Assembly (NCBI GenBank): GCA_027577415.1
Contig: JANBQS010000678.1
Location: 1-13,660, forward strand
DNA: 13,660 bases
Source: Coemansia sp. RSA 922
Taxonomy: Eukaryota > Kickxellomycota > Kickxellomycetes > Kickxellales > Kickxellaceae
Reading direction: 5' to 3'
The notes under the pieces are model-generated. The model was not told the origin of the DNA. It did not search any database and worked only from the letters and a program-made list of their open reading frames with translations. Position numbers and translations under genes: made by a program. Within the stretch, counting starts at the first letter, position 1; each line of letters starts with the position of its first letter. This document shows, piece after piece, positions 1-6,303 of the stretch.

Positions 1-61
1 CTGAATCACAAGTTACTGAAATCACAGCCACGTTTAGAAAGAAGGTTGGTAATTTCAGGTA

Positions 62-357
62 TTAAGATGTCCCCCACAAGTCAATCACTCTTGTCATGAT
101 GTTATATTCAAGACTGGTGATTTGGTTCTCATTAGCACTAATATAATCAAGACGGATTATGAGTGTAATTGTGATTCAGACAAGCTCAGTGACCATTGGG
201 TTGAGCCTTTTAAAATCCATGATGTACTATCAACTGTGACCTGCCAGATAGAGCTACCAGTGAATATTCATGCAAATAACAATTTCCACATCTTGACACT
301 AAAGAAATACGTTTCATGAACTGACGAGTTCCTATGGCCTGGTCCTGTGGAAGCCAC
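62..357 (+). pseudogene. Retroelement integrase C-terminal fragment (GPY/F-like region)
   Basis: Reading the frame that contains position 122, the translation shows HDVIFKTGDLVLIST at 95-139, followed by KLSDHWVEPFKIHDV and then IELPVNIHANNNFHILTLKKYVS. This follows the known Ty3/gypsy integrase tail: a 'F-x-x-G-D-x-V-L-L' strand, a 'LSDRWxGPF' GPY/F module, then 'LP...IHPVFHVSLLKPYV'. The frame meets TGA at 317-319, after which TDEFLWPGPVEA continues in the same frame until the repeat at 358 begins. The integrase catalytic core would lie upstream and outside the window. The family is clear from the motif order; the copy is dead. Confidence 0.82.
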
Positions 358-629
358 TGTGGTAGTTAGCTGCATTTTAGCATGACTACCACTTGGCTTA
401 GGCACATAGGGGTTGCATTTGATTGGCTGGGAGTTGTATGCAGATACAGCCCCAGTGATCGCAACATGTGGAGGGATTTACATCCCCTGCACAAAGGACA
501 TACCCCAGGAGCCAGAGCCATCTCTTCTTGGTCTCTTTATCTTCATTTTTAGCTATTTACTTTCTCTTTATTTGGTTATACTAACTAATAAAAGTTCAAG
601 ACAGTGAACAGCTATGTGAGTACTTACTC
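358..629 (+). repeat. LTR-like repeat, copy A, inserted within the pol remnant
   Basis: This segment begins TGTGGTAGTTAG and ends at a TACTTACTC motif; it aligns by eye along its whole length with the reverse complement of 941-1219, at roughly 85% identity. It has features expected of an LTR: a TG start, an inverted CCAAT box (ATTGG at 422-426), an AT-rich stretch and a polyadenylation-type AATAAA at 587-592. An 8-bp perfect hairpin (359-366 with 385-392) lies at the left end. It separates the integrase tail from the chromodomain, so it most likely arrived as an insertion, either a solo LTR or a short non-autonomous element. I found no clear target-site duplication and no clean CA end, so the exact edges are uncertain. 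Confidence 0.65.
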
Positions 630-630
630 C

Positions 631-890
631 AAAGACTCCATACAACAGGCACTATAGATCATTATGAAGTAGAGCACATTATTGGTCATAGGTCTCACCA
701 TGGTAGTATCCAGTACCTAGCCAAGTGGACTGGTTATGCAGATGGTGAAGCAGACTATTTTGACAAGGATGCTTTTGACAAAGGAATGATTCAACACTAC
801 TGGGAGACATACACAACCTCTGAGGATGGAAGAGTGTTAGCAGCCAACTTGCTAATGACACTAATCGATTGGGAAATCAGATTGACATAA
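631..890 (+). pseudogene. Retroelement chromodomain, end of pol polyprotein
   Basis: The frame beginning LQRLHTTGTIDHYEVEHII continues as a chromodomain: YEVEHIIGHR at 663-692, then YLAKWTGYADGEAD, then a C-terminal helix ending IQHYWETY, and stops at TAA 888-890. The pattern YEVExIL, YLVKWxGY, then xxxYW is the established chromodomain signature. The usual Trp-Glu-Pro after the second strand is replaced here by aspartate and aromatic residues (DYFDKDAF). About 24 residues after the chromodomain end the protein. The reading frame is open but lacks its upstream part because of the 358-629 insertion. A parallel degenerate copy of its 3' end is found on the other strand at 1799-1882. Confidence 0.8.
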
Positions 891-940
891 AGGATGGGTA
901 CAAGAAAACAGTTTTAATTGTTGTATGGTATCGTCATAGT

Positions 941-1219
941 GAGTAAGTACACACATATCAATTCACTGTTCTGAACTTTTATTAGTTAATAAACCAAATA
1001 AAGAGAAAAGTAAATAGCTCAATGTGAAGATAAAGAAAACCCTGCCAAAGAAGAGACAGCTCTGGCTCCTGGGGGTATGTGCTTGGTAGGGGAGTGTAAA
1101 TCCCTTCCCATGTTGTGATTGCTGGAGCTGTATCTGCATACTGCTCCCAGCCAATCAAGCACACCCCCTATGTGCCTATGCCAAGTGGTAGTCATGCTAA
1201 AACGCTGCTAACTACCACA
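941..1219 (-). repeat. LTR-like repeat, copy B, inverted relative to copy A
   Basis: Read on the minus strand, this starts TGTGGTAGTTAGCAGC at 1219 and ends GTACTTACTC at 941, and matches copy A throughout, including the left-end hairpin, the ATTGG box, the shared TATGCAGATACAGC stretch and the AATAAA signal. Directly upstream on the same strand is TTTGGGGGC, a purine-rich stretch like the polypurine tract that precedes a 3' LTR; copy A lacks this. The two copies face each other about 310 bp apart with the chromodomain remnant between them. Several small indels separate the copies, so neither looks recent. Confidence 0.65.
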
Positions 1220-1351
1220 GCCCCCAAACAATGAGCCAAACCACCAACCTAACTGGCTTGAAGCCAATTAGCTTTAGCTTCTCATATCCTGGGCTTTATA
1301 ATTCAAGATAAAGCATGCCAAATATAACATTGGTCTTTAGCTCAAAAAGAC

Positions 1352-1425
1352 GGCCTTGTAGCTCAGCGGATTAGAGCGCTCGTTTCCGATGCGAGAAGTC
1401 CCAGGTTCGAACCCTGGCTGGGTCA
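1352..1425 (+). tRNA. tRNA-Arg (anticodon CCG), intronless
   Basis: A full cloverleaf can be folded. The acceptor strand is 1352-1358, U8-A9 are at 1359-1360 and the D arm is GCTC/GAGC. The anticodon stem CTCGT/GCGAG encloses loop TTCCGAT, which gives anticodon CCG for codon CGG. The variable loop is AAGTC, and the T arm CCAGG/CCTGG encloses TTCGAAC. The 3' acceptor strand is 1418-1424, with discriminator A at 1425. Polymerase III A box (TAGCTCAGCGG) and B box (GGTTCGAACCC) are present and a T5 terminator follows. One acceptor pair is a T-T mismatch and two are G-T wobble pairs, so reduced function or decay is possible. CCA is not encoded, as expected in eukaryotes. Confidence 0.9.
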
Positions 1426-1434
1426 TTTGAGCTC

Positions 1435-1439
1435 TTTTT
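1435..1439 (+). terminator. Polymerase III T-run terminator of the tRNA
   Basis: Five consecutive T residues start ten bases after the last tRNA base, which is the usual polymerase III stop signal. The sequence between, TTTGAGCT at 1426-1433, is an exact inverted match to AGCTCAAA at 1339-1346 just upstream of the tRNA. Confidence 0.7.
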
Positions 1440-1440
1440 G

Positions 1441-1774
1441 AAGATCCGGATCCATGGAGAATAACTTTTTGGCCTTGCAAATCAGTCTTACATAATAAAC
1501 CTAACCTTAGCACTTTAATCATCTGAACAATCACTTGATCAAAGTCAAAAAACAATCAATGATTGTCATTAGTGATTGAATCACTTTCATATTCTTTTTG
1601 CCCCACCAATAGGCATTCTGTGATGATGAAACCACATGATCACATGGCGCTTGCTGGAATTGACAGACATATCAAACAGCAAGAACAGAATTTGCAATGG
1701 ATGCATACAATGACTTAATGTGTTAGTTTATAACTTTGTATTTAGTAGTAAAAATAAATGTGCTAGAAAAGAGA
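1441..1774. other. AT-rich intergenic DNA with no recognisable gene
   Basis: No open frame with recognisable protein similarity was seen on either strand. An apparent minus-strand frame across the left edge contains the peptide QPGFEPGTSRI, which is what a tRNA gene gives when translated, so it is not a protein. If the degenerate retroelement at 1775-1962 is real, the part next to it could include a decayed LTR on the minus strand, but no TG start follows the purine tract and this cannot be shown. Confidence 0.5.
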
Positions 1775-1962
1775 CCCCCATTCCTCACTTCGTTGTTATG
1801 AAAACTGTTTCTTGTACCCATCCTCTACGTCGATCTGATTTCTTAAATGATTAATGCTGTTAGCACATTGGTTGCTAACATAATGTGTATTGGTGGACAT
1901 GATGGACAATGTTGACAGAGCTAAACCAGGCCAAGAAGAAATGACACAGATCTAAAATAATC
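1775..1962 (-). pseudogene. Degenerate second copy of the retroelement pol tail
   Basis: The minus strand from 1882 to 1799 aligns with plus-strand 838-921: TGTTAGCA(A/G)CCAA, AGAAATCAGAT, GGATGGGTACAAGAAA and CAGTTTT occur in the same order and spacing. Upstream on the minus strand, to about 1962, only weak traces of the chromodomain frame remain, and indels and stops break it. Just past the match is GAGGAATGGGGG (minus strand, 1786-1775), a purine-rich run like the polypurine tract at the end of an LTR retroelement's internal region. This is therefore a 3' end of the same family in the opposite orientation. Confidence 0.6.
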
Positions 1963-2593
1963 TTATAAAAAAGGAGAAAACTAGTCTCCCTGTTTTTGTG
2001 ATTATCCTTATCAATTTAGTAATAGAACTATTCTATCATCACAATTGCTTTGGCCATTGACAAGATCTACACCCAATGCCTCAGTGGATACATACTTATT
2101 AAGCAGCCCATGTATAAAGACTGTAAATAAACGTATATAGGTAAAACTTGACGTAAAGGAAGCTAAAGAATAAAGCTATTACAATAAACAATCCATGCGC
2201 GTTATCGGTCTGAACCTGCGGGCTAAGCCAGGTGATCCGATGATCATGGTCATGCTCACCTCACGTGACACCTCTAGCGAGCGATGTGCCGGCATGACAT
2301 TATGCCTCAAATACTCGAGTAGACAACAGTATTCTATGCCTCTTCATATTCCAAGGTAGTTTTGCCAAGCGTCATGCTCTTTCTGTCCTCACACCTAATT
2401 GCTTAATTGGCTGCTACTATTTTTTCTGCATGGCCTTTTTTAGAAGCTAGCAACTCCAACAGCTTCTATCCGTGATACAGTTGGTATCAATAAAAACACT
2501 TTCTTTCATTAACACATAGCTTTATTTGACATTCTCTAAGATATTTTACATTGTATCTCATATATCACTCTCCTTGCATTATTTAGTTGAATC
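1963..2593. other. Intergenic region upstream of the LEA-2 gene, with a GC-richer island
   Basis: Most of this stretch is AT-rich and shows no recognisable gene. A short island at about 2195-2340 is clearly richer in G and C; it carries an open 54-codon frame starting at ATG 2195 and ending at TAG 2357-2359, plus a CACGTG box. The peptide is not recognised, and the frame runs over a possible splice donor (AAG-GTAGT, 2353-2360), so an upstream exon or a decayed gene fragment are both possible. The rest presumably includes the promoter of the LEA-2 gene, but no convincing TATA box stands out among the many AT runs. Confidence 0.4.
2261..2268. promoter_or_regulatory. E-box palindrome TCACGTGA
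   Basis: A perfect 8-bp palindrome contains CACGTG, and the minus strand reads GTCACGTG, which matches the known RTCACRTG site of the fungal bHLH factor Cbf1. It lies about 330 bp upstream of the LEA-2 start. One site of this length can occur by chance; a regulatory role is inferred. Confidence 0.3.
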
Positions 2594-3349
2594 ATGAAAT
2601 CTGCTGGTTCTAGTCTTAACTCAGACCCAGTCAACTCGACTCCTAGAGGGCACACCCTTTTGCATTTTTGGGCTCTAGCTGTTGGAAAGTTTACTGCGCT
2701 TTCTTGGCTTGTGTTTCTGGCACTAGCATTTGTTGTTAAACGTTTTCAAATTCCTCCAACACTATACCTCACTGGCGTGGAAAAGCTACAGTTGGATGAA
2801 GTTAATATCGGCCAGCAGACCATAGAATTCAGCTTGCCACTTCGTGTCACAGTTTATAATCCAAACTTTGCAGCTGTGTTTATTAAGCAAGTAGAAATAG
2901 CTGGACGACTTTCAGGCACAGCGCAAAACATATTTGTGACCACAGTCAACAACATAACACTTGCAAGACGTGATAATACAACTTTTATCCATGACATTGA
3001 CTTTTCATATGACATAATGACTGATGAGGGAATGGTTGTGTTTGGAGATCTGCTGGAAAAGTGCAAAAACCAGCCAGGATCACCACCACTAGTAATAGAC
3101 TACTCGCTCAGTGCACAATACTCCGCTCTTGGCTTTGGTGGTGTGTTGAAGCACAATGAAACGGTACGTCTCATATGCCCGCTAAATATGATGCATGTCA
3201 CTCTCCAGGGTTCACTAGATGGCATACACAGACAAACTACACGACTTGTAGTAGGATCGATAGACTTGGCTGCACAAGTAGTTGATAGCTCGATTAAATT
3301 GCTGGGCCAGTCACTTGGAATTTTGAACATCTTTCAAGAATATACATAA
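2594..3349 (+). CDS. LEA-2 (WHy)-type single-pass membrane protein
   Basis: This is a 251-residue protein. A short polar N-terminus of about 25 residues is followed by one hydrophobic segment (about 26-48, ALAVGKFTALSWLVFLALAF) and a positive KRF stop. A beta-rich region at about 60-165 then reads VEKLQLDEVNIG...IEFSLPLRVTVYNPN, the pattern of the LEA-2/NDR1-HIN1-like fold ('hhhhvxVxNPN'). Several Asn-x-Ser/Thr sites (NNIT, NNT, NET) follow the membrane segment, which fits a type II protein with the bulk facing the lumen or outside. Family members in fungi are poorly characterised; a role at the vacuole or cell surface is only a guess. The start is an ATG with in-frame hydrophobic topology just after it. 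Its AT-rich codon use contrasts with every gene to its right. It converges on the next gene with 41 bp between stops. Confidence 0.75.
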   Translation: MKSAGSSLNSDPVNSTPRGHTLLHFWALAVGKFTALSWLVFLALAFVVKRFQIPPTLYLTGVEKLQLDEVNIGQQTIEFSLPLRVTVYNPNFAAVFIKQVEIAGRLSGTAQNIFVTTVNNITLARRDNTTFIHDIDFSYDIMTDEGMVVFGDLLEKCKNQPGSPPLVIDYSLSAQYSALGFGGVLKHNETVRLICPLNMMHVTLQGSLDGIHRQTTRLVVGSIDLAAQVVDSSIKLLGQSLGILNIFQEYT

Positions 3350-3390
3350 TTACCCTAATATATATTTACTGTCACGAATAGAAATGTCCA

Positions 3391-5475
3391 TCAAAGCCCA
3401 GTGTGAGATAGCTCAAGACCACTGCGAAGGCGTTTGCGATGCTTTCTTCCGCCTCCCTCGGTATCGCCTTCCTCCTTGCGAACCACATAGCGCGATGCTG
3501 ACTGCGCTCCAACGTCGGCTGCAGACCCAATTTGGTGCTCAGGAGTAATTTGGGGTGGCAGCAGATGCTCAATGCCGCTCCTCTTCCCTTGCTCGGGTGT
3601 GCCACTTGCACGCTGAGCTGCAGCAGTGGCAGCAGCAATATTCCTAGGTGACAGGACTGTTTGTGGCGGTGGCCGGCGAATTATCCCCCGCGTTGAACCA
3701 GGCGTGCCTGAGGTGCCAATATCATGTCGGCGGCGATGGGGTCGGCCTCCTCCCTCGACATCGCCTTGTACCCAGCCAGACACGTACTTTGGCTTTTCGA
3801 TTTTAGAGCTCTCGCCAGTTTGCGACTTTGGCGTGGTCATTGCGCTGTCGCTCGGCGCATACAGGGGTTTTGACGACTGCGAATTTGCACCTTCGTCATC
3901 AGTGCTAACAGCAATTGCATTACTTGTCGTCACCGATCCCGAGGCTAAAGCAAAGTCCAAGACTGGCGGGGGTTTGGTGTTTTGTATACTGTCTCGTACC
4001 CGCTTGTTATGTCTAGCCGATAGCATTGCGCTCGGCGACGTTACCACGACAGTGTTTTCCATGTCCACGTTTTCGTCATCGAGCATTGACGCGCTAAAGC
4101 GACTGACCTGCTCTGGGTGGGACGGAGTCTTTGCGGGTGTAGCGTTCAATGCAGATTCATTGCTCCTCTGCCGCTTGACGTAGGCGTGCTGCGACGGCGA
4201 CATTTCGACATCACTGGCTTCAGAGACATTGTCAATATTGACTAGAGATGTCTGCCGAGCACTAATCGGGGTATATGCGTTAGGCAAGGCCAAGCGCAGC
4301 CGAGAGCCCTCACTTTGGAGCCTGGCCAAAGGAGTATCTGCTTGCATCGGCGTCATTGAGCTCGTCCCAGCATGAGGCGCGTATGCCAAGAACGGTTCGG
4401 TTGAAGGCGGATCGGGCGTGGTGACATTCAGCCGCTTTGCACAGCTCGCATCAGAGGTCGCAGGATTATCACATTCGACTTGGTCAGGGATTGCAAAAAA
4501 CGCTGGTGGAATATTGCCCGTCTGGCGAATGTCATTGTAAAGATCGAGCGTTGGCGGGTCCAAATAGTCGATTGCTGCTCTCAGGTATTTGCTCAAGCAA
4601 TCGCTAAAGTAGTGTGGCGAGCAGCGCTCTAAAAGCTCTGCCTGCGAGTCTTCGAATGACCCTACCAGTGCGCGCAGACTTGTCCAATTCGAGTCAAAAT
4701 CTGCAATAAAACCTCCGTTTACTGCCTTCCACAAGGACGGGTAAAGCACAGCGCGGTTGGAAGCAGCGGGACTAACATGCTCAAAAGCCGACAAAACCTG
4801 CTTTGGCGAGTACTCGTCAAACTGGTGGGCAGATAATCCCAACTGCCCAAGAAAGTCCCCTAGCAGGCGGTACCAGAGCTCGCCTACCATCAACGGGTCT
4901 GTCGGGTCACGGTTTTCGACCTGTAAATATGAAATCTGAGCAGAGAGCAATAGGAACATCTCCACCAAAACCCGGGGCGACTCGGCTGGGCGGATCAGTG
5001 ACCAAATGTAGCAGTCGTCTGACGAGCTCAATGCTGGATCGTATCTCTCCACAGTCGGAGAGCGAATCGCGGTGCAATAGTCTTGCGCATTCGAGCGGTG
5101 CGTGGCGCGCTTGGTCGCAATAGGGGATGCCAGGACATCCGAGAAGCATATGCGCAGGAAATCTAAAATGCGCGATCTTACGCGAAGACACTCTGACGGC
5201 TCGTTGGCCTTAGTGCGCAAGCGCAGCATGTCGACAATACTGAACGTGCTCTGTATCTTTGGCTGGAGCGCTGCCAGCTCGTCGTACAAGCATTCCAATT
5301 CAGCCGAAAAGTCAGTCTCGTTTGCGCCCGCCTCGTGTATACGCTCGTAGGTGCGCCCCAGACGCGTGCGCAGATCAAGCTTGGTTAGTGCGTGTCTGAC
5401 AGCCTGGTTGACAAACGAGTCCAGCAGCATTATTTGGCCATGAGCAACGACCCAGAATTGGTCCAAGGACGCCAT
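3391..5475 (-). CDS. Hypothetical 694-residue protein, helical N-terminal half and disordered C-terminal half
   Basis: I do not recognise this protein. Its first 330 residues are rich in Leu, Ala and aromatic residues and look helical and folded (for example FWVVAHGQIMLLDSF at 7-21 and LWYRLLGDFLGQLGL). From about residue 330 onward it is rich in Ser, Thr, Pro and Ala, with many SP/TP pairs that could be phosphorylation sites, and is probably disordered. Two nearly identical basic motifs, GDVEGGGRPHRRR (571-583) and GDTEGGGRKHRKR (670-682), lie near the C-terminus and resemble nuclear localisation or nucleic-acid-binding patches. The start is an ATG at 5475 and the frame is unbroken, with coding density matching its neighbours. 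A nuclear regulatory role is inference. Long plus-strand frames inside it are shadows. Confidence 0.8.
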   Translation of the reverse strand: MASLDQFWVVAHGQIMLLDSFVNQAVRHALTKLDLRTRLGRTYERIHEAGANETDFSAELECLYDELAALQPKIQSTFSIVDMLRLRTKANEPSECLRVRSRILDFLRICFSDVLASPIATKRATHRSNAQDYCTAIRSPTVERYDPALSSSDDCYIWSLIRPAESPRVLVEMFLLLSAQISYLQVENRDPTDPLMVGELWYRLLGDFLGQLGLSAHQFDEYSPKQVLSAFEHVSPAASNRAVLYPSLWKAVNGGFIADFDSNWTSLRALVGSFEDSQAELLERCSPHYFSDCLSKYLRAAIDYLDPPTLDLYNDIRQTGNIPPAFFAIPDQVECDNPATSDASCAKRLNVTTPDPPSTEPFLAYAPHAGTSSMTPMQADTPLARLQSEGSRLRLALPNAYTPISARQTSLVNIDNVSEASDVEMSPSQHAYVKRQRSNESALNATPAKTPSHPEQVSRFSASMLDDENVDMENTVVVTSPSAMLSARHNKRVRDSIQNTKPPPVLDFALASGSVTTSNAIAVSTDDEGANSQSSKPLYAPSDSAMTTPKSQTGESSKIEKPKYVSGWVQGDVEGGGRPHRRRHDIGTSGTPGSTRGIIRRPPPQTVLSPRNIAAATAAAQRASGTPEQGKRSGIEHLLPPQITPEHQIGSAADVGAQSASRYVVRKEEGDTEGGGRKHRKRLRSGLELSHTGL
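3424..3468 (-). repeat. Second copy of the GDxEGGGRxHRxR motif
   Basis: These bases encode residues 670-684 of the 694-residue protein. They match the motif at 3721-3765 at both protein and DNA level: GGCGAT...CCGAGGGAGG here against GGCGATGTCGAGGGAGG there. The basic tail His-Arg-Lys-Arg continues as LRSGL. Confidence 0.6.
3721..3765 (-). repeat. First copy of the GDxEGGGRxHRxR motif
   Basis: These bases encode residues 571-585. The motif follows KPKYVSGWVQ and is followed by a Gly/Thr/Pro linker. Its conservation against the second copy about 100 residues later, inside otherwise low-complexity sequence, suggests a selected short linear motif. Confidence 0.6.
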
Positions 5476-5747
5476 CGTCGGTAAATGAATGACAAAGTGC
5501 TGACAGATGAAAGTGAAAAGTAAAAAAAGGAGAGAGATTCGGTAGAATGAACGGCGACAAGCTCTTTAATCGGATAATGTAAAAAATAATTGACAAAGAG
5601 GTTAGAGTACAAAAATATCGAAAAAGAAAAAAAAGAAAAAAGAAAAAGCAGCAAGAAACGCGCGCGCGTAGGCGCGTGAGTCTGTCCGGCCACTACACCA
5701 AAGATCTGTAAACCGAGCCCTCAACTCCCAGTATACAAGATCCGATG
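5476..5747 (-). promoter_or_regulatory. Intergenic promoter region with an oligopurine tract and an alternating CG tract
   Basis: This 272-bp gap separates the OXLD1-like stop from the start of the 694-residue protein, both on the minus strand. It holds a nearly pure A/G run at about 5621-5660 (pyrimidine-rich on the transcribed side) and next to it ACGCGCGCGCGT at 5658-5669, followed by GGCGCGTGAG. Pyrimidine tracts and ACGCG cores are common in fungal promoters, and ACGCGT is the core of the MBF cell-cycle element; here the cores overlap in one alternating run. No clear TATA box was found close to the start. Its promoter role comes from position. Confidence 0.45.
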
Positions 5748-6203
5748 TCAAGTGTCGTCCTCGCTGTTATCTGAGTGCTTGTCCGCCTCATGTTGAATCC
5801 TCATAGCCATCTCGCGCTCCATATCCAGAAAGGCTCGCATGGTCGGATCAACCGCGTCGCGCAGGCTCTCTGGCCTGATACAAGCAGGTACTGGTTTGTG
5901 AAGGGCCTCAAAGGCGTCCCGAATCACAGCCGCCTGCTTCTGGTACTCGCGCATATCGTCGTCATAGAGATCCCAGACGCAAAACTCACACCCTGACAGA
6001 CAGCAGTCGTCATTGCTGGGTGGTTCAGGCTTTGGTGGCAAGGTTCGCATCATTGCATCGGGATCCAACTGCTTTGGCCTGGCCGATAGCACAGAGAAAT
6101 ACTGTCGCGCTTGTCGTCGCCACTGTAGGCCAGGTGAGGAGTGACGGACGGCTACTGTCACTAATCGCCACCGCCAATTCGACAAGAATATTGTAGCCGT
6201 CAT
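5748..6203 (-). CDS. Oxidoreductase-like domain protein, OXLD1 type, probably mitochondrial
   Basis: This is a 151-residue protein starting at the ATG at 6203. The frame is open further upstream, but its upper end begins with TTG, so the ATG is preferred. The N-terminus (MTATIFLSNWRWRLVTVAVRH) is rich in Arg, Ser and hydrophobics with almost no acid, as in a mitochondrial targeting peptide. The core is PPKPEPPSNDDCCLSGCEFC, followed by VWDLYDDD, at about residues 56-83, with cysteines at 67, 68, 72 and 75. The 'PPxxPxxCCxSGCxxCVWDxY' block is the signature of the oxidoreductase-like N-terminal family (OXLD1 and fungal homologues). The family's reaction is not established to my knowledge; metal or cofactor binding through the cysteines is inferred. 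A helix with acidic ends (DKHSDNSEDDT) closes the protein. It is divergently arranged with the M50B-like gene. Confidence 0.82.
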   Translation of the reverse strand: MTATIFLSNWRWRLVTVAVRHSSPGLQWRRQARQYFSVLSARPKQLDPDAMMRTLPPKPEPPSNDDCCLSGCEFCVWDLYDDDMREYQKQAAVIRDAFEALHKPVPACIRPESLRDAVDPTMRAFLDMEREMAMRIQHEADKHSDNSEDDT

Positions 6204-6303
6204 TTGAGCCTCCCTCTCTATCCAATATAGCAACAGTAGTCGAGACAATAAAATAGCCAACACCAAGCAAGAAAGGCGGGGACAAAGAGCCCCTCTACCC
6301 GAC

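Larger units (their letters stand above)
1..940 (+). mobile_element. Ty3/gypsy chromovirus remnant, 3' end of pol, split by an LTR-like insertion
   Basis: This stretch holds the last part of a Ty3/gypsy-type polyprotein: an integrase C-terminus, a break, then a chromodomain, a stop codon at 888-890 and about 50 bp of trailing sequence. The order integrase, then GPY/F-like segment, then chromodomain is the known hallmark of chromoviruses, in which the chromodomain helps direct integration to chromatin. No gag, protease, reverse transcriptase or RNase H is in view; these could lie to the left of the window. An in-frame TGA at 317-319 and the 358-629 insertion mean the copy cannot be active. The left boundary is open because the element may begin before base 1. 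Confidence 0.8.

Noticed and set aside
413..607. Plus-strand frame MHLIGWELYADTAPV and its minus-strand counterpart at 982-1164
   Set aside because: They look like a conserved protein because they are two copies of one LTR-like repeat. The first starts at TTG, indels shift the frame between copies, and the AATAAA signal lies inside it.
1337..1555. Minus-strand 72-codon frame containing QPGFEPGTSRI
   Set aside because: The peptide comes from reading a tRNA gene in antisense; the tRNA folds properly, so no protein is called.
3626..4183. Plus-strand 185-codon frame
   Set aside because: It lies wholly inside the 694-residue minus-strand gene, starts without a good context and resembles no family; it is a shadow of GC-rich coding DNA.
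6204..6266. N-terminal extension of the OXLD1-like protein
   Set aside because: The upper end of the frame is TTG, and the ATG at 6203 already gives a good mitochondrial-type leader.
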